Shown here: one piece after another, positions 7,254 to 15,862 of the stretch
Position numbering within the stretch: position 1 is the stretch's first letter
Layout of the letters: each line of letters opens with the position of its first letter
DNA from: Flavobacteriales bacterium
Lineage (GTDB): Bacteria; Bacteroidota; Bacteroidia; UBA10329
Assembly (NCBI GenBank): GCA_016124845.1
Contig: WGMW01000032.1
Coordinates: forward strand, 1 to 46,189
Direction: 5' to 3'
Length of the DNA: 46,189 bases
Notes under the pieces: generated by a model
Told to the model about the DNA's origin: nothing
The model's database searches: none
What the model saw: the letters and a program-made list of their open reading frames with translations, nothing else
Translations under genes and position numbers: made by a program

Positions 7254-9044
7254 ATGCGGAAAGCGACCTTCATACTGCTCATATTAGGAAGTGCGCTACT
7301 GCTGTTTTTTGGCATCTGGTTCGCCAAACTGGTTTGGTTCAAACCGATCAATATCGACCACTTTTTTGAACGTGTTTACATCGAATTCCTTTGGGATGAC
7401 CCCGAAGCGCTTACTCAAACAGGCGTTCTGAAACCATTTTGGATAAGCGGCTACAAAAGCGAGCTGACCGATATTTCGCCAAAGGCCACGGAACGCTTGG
7501 CCGAGGTTGGACGAAAGAACCTCAACCTGTTAGAGGAATATGACCGTTCTAAACTCAACGAAAGTCAAAAAGTGTCTTACGATGTGCTGCATTGGTTTCT
7601 GAAAACGGGCGTGGCTGCCGAGCCATTTCTGTTTCATGATTACCCGATCACACACATTTCCGGGGCGCATATCGAAGTGCCGCAGTTCATGAACAGTCTT
7701 CCACTTCAATCACGAAATGATATTGAAAATTACCTGAGTCGACTGGAAAAGATCGATGAGAAATTCGGTTCGGTGATCGATGCGTTGGAAGAACGCAAGA
7801 AGCGAGGAATCGTTCCTCCCACCCATATTCTAAAGGAGGCCATCCTTTTCTGTGACCATTTCTACCAAACGCCAGTTGAGGAAAATGTACTGTTCACCTC
7901 CTTCCAAAAGAAACTGAATGCCATTGGGTTGCTGGAACCGACCAAACGCGACCGCTACATTGCGCAATGCCGCGAAACCATTCAAGGAGAGGTCATTCCT
8001 GCCTACCGCAGACTTTCCCAGTATTTGCTTCAACTGGAACGTAGCTCGCTGAACATAGCGGGTGTTTGGCAATTGCCCAATGGCGATGCCTATTACCGAA
8101 GTTGCCTCCTGCAACAGACCACGCTGAAACTCGACCCTGATAGTCTTTATGAATGGGGAAAGACCGAGATGGAACGGTTGAATGCCGAACTCTCCAAACT
8201 TCAGGTTTTCACAAAAGGTGCTGTGGTTGACAGCTTTCGCACTGACTCTTTGGGCAGATTGCAGACCATTCAATATTTCAGTGAAGTTTCGGATGCGATG
8301 AAACCGTTGCTTCCCTCCTATTTCAATCGGCTGCCATCAACCGAATTGGAAATCTTGGAATTGCCAGCGTATAGAGCAAACAACAGCACGTTTGCGTTTT
8401 ACATTCCACCACGTGGCGAACCAAGACGCAACGGAAAGGTGTATGTGAACACGTGGAAAGCGGAGCAATTCCCAAAGTATCTGGCCAAAACGTTCGCGTA
8501 TCACGAAGGGATTCCTGGTCATCATATCCAAAAGGGAATTCAGGCCGATCTGACGGAATTGCCCACGTTTCGAAGATTCATTCCTTTTTCTGCTTACACC
8601 GAAGGCTGGGGCATGTATGCCGAACAACTTGGTCATGAAATGACAGGAACGTTGGACGCTTTTGACCAGATGGGACAGGTACAGTCGGAACTTTTCCGAA
8701 CGGCACGAATGATGGCCGACATTGGCATTCACCACAAAAAATGGCTGCGCGAACAGGCCATTACATTCATGATGGAAAATGCGAGCCTTTCGGAATCAGA
8801 AGCTGCGGATGAAGTGGACCGCTACATCGTTTGGCCTGGACAAGGTTGTGCGTATAAGGTCGGTTTGATGAAATTCCGAGAGCTGCGCCAACGTGCGGAA
8901 TCACAAATTTCTGATTTTGACATCAAAGAATTCCACGGAGTATTATTGAATGAAGGCGCAATGCCTTTAGAGATCTTGGAGCAACGGGTGGATGCTTACA
9001 TCAGTTCAAAGCAGGACAAATCAAAACCATCCGCGTCACCCTGA
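7254..9044 (+). CDS. DUF885 family (M1-like HExxGHH) putative metallopeptidase
   Basis: 596 residues from ATG 7254 (preceded by TGAGG; an upstream frame to 7203 would overlap the cinA start). The N-terminal hydrophobic segment ATFILLILGSALLLFFGIW is a membrane anchor or uncleaved signal, placing the bulk in the periplasm. The DUF885 hallmark is AYHEGIPGHHIQ, a zinc-protease-like motif, with a following EGWGMYAEQL segment (possible third ligand Glu) and the conserved tail GAMPLEILEQRVDAYI. The family is predicted to hydrolyse peptides; substrates are poorly known. The stop codon TGA (9042-9044) lies inside a hairpin repeat, so the last residues (SASP) are encoded by that repeat. Confidence 0.92.
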   Translation: MRKATFILLILGSALLLFFGIWFAKLVWFKPINIDHFFERVYIEFLWDDPEALTQTGVLKPFWISGYKSELTDISPKATERLAEVGRKNLNLLEEYDRSKLNESQKVSYDVLHWFLKTGVAAEPFLFHDYPITHISGAHIEVPQFMNSLPLQSRNDIENYLSRLEKIDEKFGSVIDALEERKKRGIVPPTHILKEAILFCDHFYQTPVEENVLFTSFQKKLNAIGLLEPTKRDRYIAQCRETIQGEVIPAYRRLSQYLLQLERSSLNIAGVWQLPNGDAYYRSCLLQQTTLKLDPDSLYEWGKTEMERLNAELSKLQVFTKGAVVDSFRTDSLGRLQTIQYFSEVSDAMKPLLPSYFNRLPSTELEILELPAYRANNSTFAFYIPPRGEPRRNGKVYVNTWKAEQFPKYLAKTFAYHEGIPGHHIQKGIQADLTELPTFRRFIPFSAYTEGWGMYAEQLGHEMTGTLDAFDQMGQVQSELFRTARMMADIGIHHKKWLREQAITFMMENASLSESEAADEVDRYIVWPGQGCAYKVGLMKFRELRQRAESQISDFDIKEFHGVLLNEGAMPLEILEQRVDAYISSKQDKSKPSASP

Positions 9045-9090
9045 ACTTGTTTCAGGGTCTAAACTGTAGATTCCGAAACAAGTTCGGAAT
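9038..9090. repeat. Paired-hairpin repeat (REPIN-like), copy 1
   Basis: Two perfect stem-loops in opposite loop orientation. The first has stem ACCCTGAA / TTCAGGGT (9038-9045, 9051-9058) with loop CTTGT. The second has stem ATTCCGAA / TTCGGAAT (9070-9077, 9083-9090) with loop ACAAG, the reverse complement of CTTGT. It lies between convergent genes (DUF885 and marR) and probably serves both as a transcription end. See copy 2 at 10683-10734. Confidence 0.85.
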
Positions 9091-9094
9091 GACC

Positions 9095-9547
9095 TCAACC
9101 ACGCAGCTTGTCAAGAATCGAGTTCAGGGTTGCCGCTTCCTCTTCGGTGATGGTCACCACTTTCTTGTTGAAGTTCTCCATCTGCACATCAATGGCCTCC
9201 AGCAACTTCAAGCCTGCTTTGGTAATAAACACATCCACCAAACGCTTGTCTACCGAACACGTTTTGCGGCTTACCAGACCTTTCTGCACCAATCTGTCCA
9301 CAATACGCGAAGCGTCTGACATCTTGTCCAACATTCGTCCGCGGATGCATGACGTACTCAGCGGCTTCGGTGTACTTCCGCGCAGAATACGAAGCACATT
9401 ATATTGCTGATTGGTGAGCTTGTGCGGTTTCAGCAGGTCATTCAACATGCTTCGGATCCAACTGTCGGTAAACATGATATTCACCACGGCTTTATGACGC
9501 TCGCTCGAAAAGCCTTTCTCCTGCTTTATTTCCTCTTCTAATTTCAT
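9095..9547 (-). CDS. MarR-family transcriptional regulator
   Basis: 150 residues from the ATG at 9547. A further ATG at 9565 is in frame, but MKLEEEIKQEKGF is the usual start in this Bacteroidota group and a GGAG lies just before it. Winged helix-turn-helix: LLKPHKLTNQQYNVLRILRG, recognition region MLDKMSDASRIVDRLVQKGLV, wing SRKTCSVDKRLVDVFIT, then a C-terminal dimerisation helix. A single Cys in the wing (SRKTCS) could sense oxidants or electrophiles; this is inference. Its own promoter (-7 box 9582-9589) is overlapped by a palindrome at 9593-9610 that recurs at the start of the ygiD-like gene (17901-17920), which predicts autorepression and control of that gene. Confidence 0.93.
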   Translation of the reverse strand: MKLEEEIKQEKGFSSERHKAVVNIMFTDSWIRSMLNDLLKPHKLTNQQYNVLRILRGSTPKPLSTSCIRGRMLDKMSDASRIVDRLVQKGLVSRKTCSVDKRLVDVFITKAGLKLLEAIDVQMENFNKKVVTITEEEAATLNSILDKLRG

Positions 9548-9581
9548 GGACTCCAATGCCTGCATCGTATCACAGACAACC

Positions 9582-9589
9582 CAAATATA
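9582..9589 (-). promoter_or_regulatory. -7 box of marR
   Basis: TATATTTG on the minus strand, an exact TAnnTTTG match, 34 bp before ATG 9547. The operator palindrome lies immediately upstream, in the spacer between the -7 and -33 positions. Confidence 0.65.
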
Positions 9590-9592
9590 AGA

Positions 9593-9610
9593 TCAATGTT
9601 CAAACGTTGA
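9593..9610. promoter_or_regulatory. Candidate MarR operator at its own promoter
   Basis: TCAATGTTCAAACGTTGA, an imperfect 18-bp palindrome (TCAAYGTT-nn-AACRTTGA). It matches 16 of 18 bases of the site at 17902-17919. Size and symmetry fit MarR-family operators, and its place between the promoter elements fits repression. Confidence 0.65.
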
Positions 9611-9631
9611 GTTCGCCACCCGCTCAACAAC

Positions 9632-10645
9632 TTATTTATTGAGTGGGACCTGCAGAATATACGGGTTGAAAACCTGTGAGATATAAAGATTCCCGTTATA
9701 GATCAGTCCAGTGGAAGCTGCGCTGAGAATGGTTCCCGCGTCCACGTAAAGGGTGTCGATGGCTTCGGTTTCAAGATTTACCGTATAAACCGCGCAGGGC
9801 GAAGGTTTATCGGCATGCTTCACGTGCTTCATGAATTTCAGGAAATCCAAGTGTGCGGTGGTCACGATCTCATTTCCGTGAAACGTAATGTTGTCGTTGC
9901 CTTTCAAACACGGGATTTCCTTCTTATCCGAATACGAACCATCTGCATTGATCGCATACGAGATGATGTTTTTCTCTTGCGTTCCTGTGATGTACAATCG
10001 TCCATCCTTCACGCCAACTCCGTTCGCATATTTCAGTTTATCGCCTACGGCAGACCAAGAATTTCCATCATAATGAATTACGAAGCTGCGCTTGAGTTCG
10101 AAGAGTTTTTCCCAGATGCCGTTGCGCTTGCCGCTATCGTTGCTCACGTAAATGCCACCTTGGTGATCCGTGCAGACATCATTCGGTGAAATGATGAGTT
10201 CGGAGGTCAACTGCTGTTTGAAAACCACCTTGTCATCCAGCAATTCAAAAACCAGAATGCTCTGTCTTCCTGTCGGAGGAAAATCAGCCTCGTTCTTCTC
10301 GTGGTTTACGCTGTAAATGAGTTTTTCTCCGTTCACCACGCCAATATCAATACCATGCGGACGGAACGCAATCGATTCTGGCAGGCCTTCCATTGGCAGT
10401 TTCACCAGTTTCCCTGAGGAGATGTTGTAATCGTAAAATCCATTCTTGGAATAATCTTCAGAGCGTCTTTCCGAACATGAAATGATCAACCGTTCGTTGC
10501 CACCCATGGTATCTAAGGCAATATCCTCTGGCCCTCGACCGACCTCGATACGTGTGTAATCTCCTGTGAATGTTGGGTACTTCCCGCATGAAACAAGGAG
10601 AACCGAAAAAAGAAAAAAGAAAAAACGGATCAGATATGAATTCAC
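9632..10645 (-). CDS. SMP-30/arylesterase-like beta-propeller lipoprotein
   Basis: 337 residues with lipoprotein signal and lipobox LVSC (Cys20). The rest shows spaced motifs of the paraoxonase/SMP-30/gluconolactonase six-bladed propeller: VGRGPEDIALD, FRPHGIDIG, SPNDVCTDHQGGIYVSND, LKYANGVGVKDGRLYIT and GNDNITFHGNEI. The Asn and Asp residues in PNDV, ANGV and GNDNI correspond to calcium ligands in that family. It probably acts as a membrane-anchored lactonase/esterase, or is a non-catalytic propeller; the substrate cannot be told. It is a single gene, with a paired-hairpin repeat upstream and marR downstream in the same direction. Confidence 0.85.
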   Translation of the reverse strand: MNSYLIRFFFFLFSVLLVSCGKYPTFTGDYTRIEVGRGPEDIALDTMGGNERLIISCSERRSEDYSKNGFYDYNISSGKLVKLPMEGLPESIAFRPHGIDIGVVNGEKLIYSVNHEKNEADFPPTGRQSILVFELLDDKVVFKQQLTSELIISPNDVCTDHQGGIYVSNDSGKRNGIWEKLFELKRSFVIHYDGNSWSAVGDKLKYANGVGVKDGRLYITGTQEKNIISYAINADGSYSDKKEIPCLKGNDNITFHGNEIVTTAHLDFLKFMKHVKHADKPSPCAVYTVNLETEAIDTLYVDAGTILSAASTGLIYNGNLYISQVFNPYILQVPLNK

Positions 10646-10682
10646 AGTATCAAGGTTAAATCAAAGCGTTCTACTTCAGGTC

Positions 10683-10734
10683 ATGCTGAACTTGTTTCAG
10701 CATCTATCAACAGACCCTGAAACAAGTTCAGGGT
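10683..10734. repeat. Paired-hairpin repeat (REPIN-like), copy 2
   Basis: First hairpin: stem ATGCTGAA / TTCAGCAT (10683-10690, 10696-10703), loop CTTGT. Second: stem ACCCTGAA / TTCAGGGT (10714-10721, 10727-10734), loop ACAAG. The design matches copy 1 at 9038-9090, with stems that differ by paired changes. It follows elbB and precedes the lipoprotein gene. Confidence 0.85.
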
Positions 10735-10744
10735 AACTGACACA

Positions 10745-11440
10745 TCAACCCTCTTCCAACATCTCAAACAATTGATCGATGGCCTGCTTGATGTTGTCTC
10801 GGATGTCCGAGATAGAAGCTTCCATCATGTAGCATGGCGCGGTGATGATGCGGTTCTCCGTGTCCACGGAAATCTCGTGTACCGTCTTCATTTCGGCCAC
10901 GGCACCCGTCTTCACCATTCCTGCGCTGATGGCACCGATCTCATAAGGCGAAGCTTCTTGGGTTGTTCCAACCGTGAGATGCTCATTTAATCCTGCTCCT
11001 TCCAATGCTTTGGCGATAACGGTCGGCCCCATGCAAAGCCCAACGATCGGTTTATTGGCATTCACCATTTCATTGATGATGCGTTTCACTTCTTCATTAA
11101 TCTCGCCATCTGGACCGTTGAACGCCCACGTGGTAAGGTTCTTGGCTGCTCCAAAACCGCCTGGAATGACCAACGCATCCATATCGGCTGAACTCATATC
11201 GGCCAGATCGGAAATGGCTCCACGGGCAATGCGGGCGGCTTCCACCATGACGTTGCGCTTCTCCTGCATCTCATCTCCAGAAATGTGGTTGATCACGTGA
11301 TACTGATCCACATTTGGAGCCATGCAGATAGCCTCGCCCCTGTTCTCATCGATGGCCAAAAGCGTGAACACGCTCTCGTGAATTTCCGACCCGTCATACA
11401 CTCCATTGCCAGAAAGCAACACTCCTATTTTATAACTCAT
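10745..11440 (-). CDS. elbB: ElbB-type glyoxalase (DJ-1/PfpI superfamily)
   Basis: 231 residues, full length. The start MSYKIGVLLSGNGVYDGSEI and the sequence HESVFTLLAIDENRG are specific to ElbB (isoprenoid biosynthesis protein with amidotransferase-like domain). The nucleophile elbow is VGLCMGPTVIA with the conserved Cys; VIPGGFGAAKNL and GAVAEMKTVHEISVD are further family blocks. E. coli ElbB has glyoxalase activity on small dicarbonyls; a role in isoprenoid synthesis was proposed but is uncertain. Cytosolic. It lies 105 bp downstream of the mscS gene in the same direction and might be read through from that operon. Confidence 0.93.
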   Translation of the reverse strand: MSYKIGVLLSGNGVYDGSEIHESVFTLLAIDENRGEAICMAPNVDQYHVINHISGDEMQEKRNVMVEAARIARGAISDLADMSSADMDALVIPGGFGAAKNLTTWAFNGPDGEINEEVKRIINEMVNANKPIVGLCMGPTVIAKALEGAGLNEHLTVGTTQEASPYEIGAISAGMVKTGAVAEMKTVHEISVDTENRIITAPCYMMEASISDIRDNIKQAIDQLFEMLEEG

Positions 11441-11545
11441 TGTTCTCTGTTTGCCGTGAAATTAGTGATTCGAAAAGTGTACCTGAAAAACCGATGTTTC
11501 AAACGGTTGCAAAATCAGATGATCTCTGAGTTTCAACAACAATTT

Positions 11546-12442
11546 TCAGTTTGAATCGGATTTCACAATGCTTGTAACCTCCGAAGTTGTAGTTGCAATG
11601 CCGATGTTCTCATGCTTACCGATCTCATCGAGCAAAGCCGTGTAAATGCGGTCCTTGGTACTTCTTCTGCTCTTGTAATCCACAATATACCGCAAGGTGA
11701 AGGTGATCCAATTCTCATCAAAACGAAGCGTGACCGTAGGAAGCACCCGCGCTTCCTCCACTCTGAACTTGTTGGCCAATCGTTTCCAATCCTTCTGACT
11801 TTTGAGCGCATAATCCTGGCACACGTCATTCACCACATCGGTAAATATCTTGCGCGCCAGCGCATGGTCGCTTTCCGTCCGAACGGGAACTTGTATCTCA
11901 TCCCACAGAAAAGGAAATTCTGCAGAGTAGTTGCTTACCAACTGCTTGAAAACGTAGCTGTTTGCCATGGTAATGATGCGCCCGTTGTAGAGGTCGCCAT
12001 CCACCCAATCTCCGATCTCCATGATGGTGGTTTTCATCACACCAATGTCAATGATGTCGCCTTTCGCCTCACCGATCTTCACGCGCTGTCCTACGCTTGG
12101 CGTTCCTGAAAGGATGATGTTCAGCCAACCTGCAAAACTGACGATCACTTCCTGTAGCGCGAAGGTGATCCCTGCGCCTGCCAACCCCAAGGCCACACCC
12201 AAATTCCCCAGTTTATCGGCATACACAACCAATGTGATGAGAACGATCAGCAGATAGCCGATAAAGTTCACCGCCTTTCGCACGCGATAGCGATGATCCG
12301 TGTTGGTGATGTTGGTATTGACGATCCGCTTGAGAAATGCCGTGAGAATGATGACGACCACAATTCCCAATCCCACATACACCAATCGGTTGAAAGCCGC
12401 GTTGTGCAACCAAGTGTCAAGCGTATCGAGGAAACTGTTCAT
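11546..12442 (-). CDS. MscS-family mechanosensitive ion channel
   Basis: 298 residues. N-terminal hydrophobic helices at about 18-38 and 58-80; then the pore-lining helix and beta domain typical of MscS: LGVALGLAGAGITFALQEVI, GWLNIILSGTPSVGQRVKIG and GDIIDIGVMKTTIMEIGDW. The C-terminal part is cytoplasmic. It should open on membrane tension and release solutes during osmotic downshock. It is the last gene of the minus-strand racemase operon, 41 bp after its neighbour; a channel here could vent accumulated amino acids, but that is inference. Confidence 0.93.
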   Translation of the reverse strand: MNSFLDTLDTWLHNAAFNRLVYVGLGIVVVIILTAFLKRIVNTNITNTDHRYRVRKAVNFIGYLLIVLITLVVYADKLGNLGVALGLAGAGITFALQEVIVSFAGWLNIILSGTPSVGQRVKIGEAKGDIIDIGVMKTTIMEIGDWVDGDLYNGRIITMANSYVFKQLVSNYSAEFPFLWDEIQVPVRTESDHALARKIFTDVVNDVCQDYALKSQKDWKRLANKFRVEEARVLPTVTLRFDENWITFTLRYIVDYKSRRSTKDRIYTALLDEIGKHENIGIATTTSEVTSIVKSDSN

Positions 12443-12483
12443 TCGGTGAGATGCATGACGAAGTTACAACCGAAACCCGTCTT

Positions 12484-13554
12484 TCAAACCAACCGTTTTT
12501 CGATATAATCGGAATTGAGCAGTCCGAGCGCGCCCATGTATTTGAGACGGAAAGAGACAATGTCACCCACTTTGTATTCCTTCTCGCTGTTGCTGATATC
12601 GATGACCAGCATGTCCGAACTGGCACCGACAACCTCAATATGCTCATCCTCAGGAATGAGGAAATCGGTCGAAATATCCAGCAGACCAATATCAAGAATG
12701 GCGCGGTGCATATTCTCACCGAAGTCATTTTCATCCACTTTAAACACTTCGCCCGAAGGGTTCTCCGCCAAATAACCGATCGGCACTTTGGGCTTTTCGG
12801 TTATCTCAATGATCTCCGTAAAAAGTTTGATCACATCGGGTTTCATGCCGTCAATGGTTTCCTCGGTAAGCAGGTTATTGCCGAAATAGAGTGTTTCGCC
12901 CACGCGGAAATGATTGACGCCATCGGGTACCTGATGCTGCAACAGCAACGGAATAATAACCGAAGTACCGCCCGTTACCCAAGGAATATCGCGATTGAAT
13001 TTGAACTCAACCAACTGCTGATACAAGCTCAATTGAATGAGTTTATCCTGCGATGGCAGCACTCCATTGAGGCAGTTGAGATTGGTGCCGATACCCGAAA
13101 TTTCAATGTTCGGTAGTTTGAAGATGCTGTCGTAAAAGTCGATGAGGTGATCGCCCATGATACCTTCGCGCAGGTCTCCCAACTCGATCATGATGATGAC
13201 CTTGTGCGTCTTGTTCTGCTTCACAGCCTCCTCCGACAGCATTTTGATGGTCGCGAATTCCGTATTGAAACTCACATCGGCATACTTCACCACCTTGTCT
13301 ATGCTTCGCTTGGCGGGCGGTTTGATGTACACCGTCTGCACACTCGGATCAATTTCCTTCACCACTTTCAGGTTGCTGATGCGCGAATCGCACAGTTCTG
13401 TTGCTCCGAGTTTGATGATCTCTTGGATGTACGTTCGGTTGCCGCAAAGCATTTTGGTCACCACCGCCCATTCCTTTCCATACTCCTTGAAGAGTTCATC
13501 GAGGAAATGATAGTTGTTTGCCAGTCGGTCTTTGTAAAGTTCAATGTAAGCCAT
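12484..13554 (-). CDS. Alanine/ornithine racemase-family PLP enzyme
   Basis: 356 residues, fold-type III PLP enzyme with an alanine-racemase N-terminal barrel. The PLP lysine is expected at K34 in VVTKMLCGN. Other blocks: VQTVYIKPP, IIMIELGDLREGIM, GIGTNLNCLNGVLPS, PWVTGGTSVIIPLLLQHQVP and HFRVGETLYFGN, which match the ornithine/alanine racemase (Orr, YhfX-like) group rather than classic Alr. Predicted to interconvert L and D forms of an amino acid, possibly ornithine or a related basic one. It starts 3 bp after the stop of the alr-like gene, so the two are cotranscribed. Confidence 0.88.
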   Translation of the reverse strand: MAYIELYKDRLANNYHFLDELFKEYGKEWAVVTKMLCGNRTYIQEIIKLGATELCDSRISNLKVVKEIDPSVQTVYIKPPAKRSIDKVVKYADVSFNTEFATIKMLSEEAVKQNKTHKVIIMIELGDLREGIMGDHLIDFYDSIFKLPNIEISGIGTNLNCLNGVLPSQDKLIQLSLYQQLVEFKFNRDIPWVTGGTSVIIPLLLQHQVPDGVNHFRVGETLYFGNNLLTEETIDGMKPDVIKLFTEIIEITEKPKVPIGYLAENPSGEVFKVDENDFGENMHRAILDIGLLDISTDFLIPEDEHIEVVGASSDMLVIDISNSEKEYKVGDIVSFRLKYMGALGLLNSDYIEKRLV

Positions 13555-13557
13555 GGT

Positions 13558-14709
13558 TCATGGGGTTATGATGCGCGGAATGTCGTGCGGCAACCGCGTG
13601 AGTAGTTCGTAATTGAGCTGGGCGCTGAGTTCACCGAAGGATGAAACGCTGATGCCCATATCACCCTGTCTGCCTATCAGCACCACTTCATCGCCAATGC
13701 TGGTTTCGGGAACGTTGGAAACATCAGCAATAAGCATGTTCATGTTCACCACGCCTATCACGCTTACGCGAGCACCTCTGATAAGAATGCGGCCCGTGTT
13801 GCTGAGCGAGCGGCTGTAGCCTTGTGCATAACCGACAGGCACCACGGCCACTTTCATATCCTGTTCGGCCATGTAACTGGTGCCGTAACCGACAAACTCG
13901 CCCGCATGCACCAAGTGTGTGGTCATCACACGGCTCTTCCAAGTTATTACCTGCTTTAGCGGATCTTCTTTTTCGCGCTTGCCGCCAATGAAATTGATGT
14001 GCGTCTCGCGACTTGGCCAATAGCCGTACTGCATGATGCCGATACGCGCCATGTCCATGCGTGTTTTCGGGTACGAAATGGCAGCTGCAGAACATGCCGT
14101 ATGCAGGCGTATCGGCTCAATTCCCTTCTCTGAAAGCCATCGTTTGTACTTATTAAAAAGTTTGTATTGCTGACTGACGCGCACGTGGTTGGCAATACTT
14201 TCCGCGCCTGCATAGTGCGTGCAAAGACCTTCGACAATGAAGTACTTTGCGTGCTTGGTCAGAAACTCGACAACCGTTCGCAGTTGCTTTTTGGTGTAAC
14301 CAGTTCGGTTCAGGCCTGTGTCCAATTCAATGTGGATACGAGCAGGGATCTTGATCCGTTTGGCCACTTCCAAGGCGTTTTCCAAACGAGTAATGTCGAA
14401 CACAAAAAAGGAAATATGGTTGCGGACGGCCCATTCAATGTCAGCCTTATCGATCATTCCCATGATCATCACCTCGCTGTTGCTGCTTAGCACTTCCTTT
14501 GCCTGAAATGCTTCCTGTGCGCTGAAAACCGAGAAATGCCGCACTCCGCATTCTTCTGCCAGCGGCACAAACTGACCGATGCCGTGGCCGTAGGCATTTC
14601 CCTTCACCACCGAAGAGAGTTCGCAGCCATCGCCAAGCAGATCTTTGATAAAACCAACGTTCGCTTTCAATGCGCTTTGGCTGATCTCTATGGTGGAAGT
14701 ATGAACCAT
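13558..14709 (-). CDS. alr: Alanine racemase-like PLP enzyme
   Basis: 383 residues, complete Alr fold: barrel with the PLP lysine K36 in SSVVKGNAYGHG, substrate-side Arg in DTGLNRTGY, and a C-terminal beta domain with the catalytic-Tyr region GEFVGYGTSYMA and VPVGYAQGYSR. The usual carboxylate-contacting 'MD' of the GRxxMD block reads NMNM here (Asp to Asn), which may shift substrate preference. D-alanine for peptidoglycan is the default role, but its place in an operon with a second racemase, an M20 amidohydrolase and a symporter suggests a catabolic or specialised role. It ends 3 bp before the second racemase and starts 1 bp after the amidohydrolase stop. Confidence 0.9.
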   Translation of the reverse strand: MVHTSTIEISQSALKANVGFIKDLLGDGCELSSVVKGNAYGHGIGQFVPLAEECGVRHFSVFSAQEAFQAKEVLSSNSEVMIMGMIDKADIEWAVRNHISFFVFDITRLENALEVAKRIKIPARIHIELDTGLNRTGYTKKQLRTVVEFLTKHAKYFIVEGLCTHYAGAESIANHVRVSQQYKLFNKYKRWLSEKGIEPIRLHTACSAAAISYPKTRMDMARIGIMQYGYWPSRETHINFIGGKREKEDPLKQVITWKSRVMTTHLVHAGEFVGYGTSYMAEQDMKVAVVPVGYAQGYSRSLSNTGRILIRGARVSVIGVVNMNMLIADVSNVPETSIGDEVVLIGRQGDMGISVSSFGELSAQLNYELLTRLPHDIPRIITP

Positions 14710-14710
14710 C

Positions 14711-15862
14711 TTATTTGCTCAAGATCAGATCGACAATTGTGCTGAACATCTTCACACCCGTTGGTGTGATCTCATCGGGGAAATCGTAATCGGGATTGTG
14801 CAGCGCAGGTGTTTTTTCGCCAGCTCCAATACCGAACATGGCTCCCTTGAACTGCTCGGTGAAGAGTCCGAAATCCTCGCCCCAGCGGAAGGGTTCCTGC
14901 TTCTCTTCAAATTCGAACCCGTTTGTTTTGGCCGCTTCGCGAACGACCTCCACCATCTCAGCTCCGTTCTGGTTGGCCGAGAAGAACTGCGTCCAGTCGA
15001 TCTCTACTTTCAGTTTGTATTTCTTACCGATCTTCTGCGCCAGCTTTTCGCAATCAGCCGCAAGTTCTTCCATGGTCTCACTGTCCCACGTGCGGATGGT
15101 GAGTTTCACCTCGCCATAACCTGCCGAAATGCCGTAGGCTTCTTCTCCCATTTCTATCTGAATGGGCGTTACCTGCTTAAAACCTTTCTCCTCCTTCGGG
15201 ACCTGCAACTTGTTCGTTTTCTGAAGAATTTCGGCTATCGCGAGGGCAGGATTTATTCCAAGATCGGGTTCGCCTGCGTGCGAGGTCTTTCCATGTAATT
15301 TAATGATGATGCTTTGAACCGAAGCGGTGAAACTACCAGCACAGCAGACGATCTTGTGCATCGGGTAGCCAGGAAGATTATGCAGCGCGAAAACGTAATC
15401 GGGTCTGATCTCGTCAAACTTCGGGTCTTCCAGCACCGCTTTGGCACCTTCGCCATTTTCCTCGGCAGGCTGAAAAAGCAACACCACCTTGCCCACCTTC
15501 GGACGGTTCTTGCTGAAGTGAACTGCCAACCCCGCCAGAATGCTCATGTGGCCGTCATGTCCGCATTTGTGCGAAACATGTTCATCTTCCGAGCGATGCT
15601 CGAACGTGTTGATCTCTTCAATGGGCAGCGCGTCCAACTCGCAACGGATAAGCACCGTTGGCCCCGAACCGAAATACGAGTAAACGGCCGCAACACCATT
15701 GCCGCCAATGCCATCAATGAGCTTGGTCGGTTTGTAGGAACTCAGAAAACCAGAAATGCGCTTGGCCGTTTCCGTCTCCTGTCCAGACAGCTCTGGATAA
15801 CGGTGCAACAGCTTACGCAGCTTGATCAATAGTTTCGTTGGTACATGTGTTTTTGTGGCCAT
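14711..15862 (-). CDS. M20 family amidohydrolase
   Basis: 383 residues, family-typical length and no signal peptide, so cytosolic. Metal-site motifs: HKCGHDGHMSIL (Cys/His/Asp ligands), PAEENGEGAKAVLED (paired Glu), FALHNLPGYP and, near the end, PALHNPDYDFPDE. This is the aminoacylase/IAA-amino acid hydrolase branch of M20 (N-acyl-L-amino acid or N-acetyl-diaminopimelate type). It would release a free amino acid from an acylated or peptide substrate. It lies directly downstream of the symporter gene (start and stop adjacent) and upstream of two racemases, which suggests import, deacylation and racemisation in sequence. Confidence 0.92.
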   Translation of the reverse strand: MATKTHVPTKLLIKLRKLLHRYPELSGQETETAKRISGFLSSYKPTKLIDGIGGNGVAAVYSYFGSGPTVLIRCELDALPIEEINTFEHRSEDEHVSHKCGHDGHMSILAGLAVHFSKNRPKVGKVVLLFQPAEENGEGAKAVLEDPKFDEIRPDYVFALHNLPGYPMHKIVCCAGSFTASVQSIIIKLHGKTSHAGEPDLGINPALAIAEILQKTNKLQVPKEEKGFKQVTPIQIEMGEEAYGISAGYGEVKLTIRTWDSETMEELAADCEKLAQKIGKKYKLKVEIDWTQFFSANQNGAEMVEVVREAAKTNGFEFEEKQEPFRWGEDFGLFTEQFKGAMFGIGAGEKTPALHNPDYDFPDEITPTGVKMFSTIVDLILSK

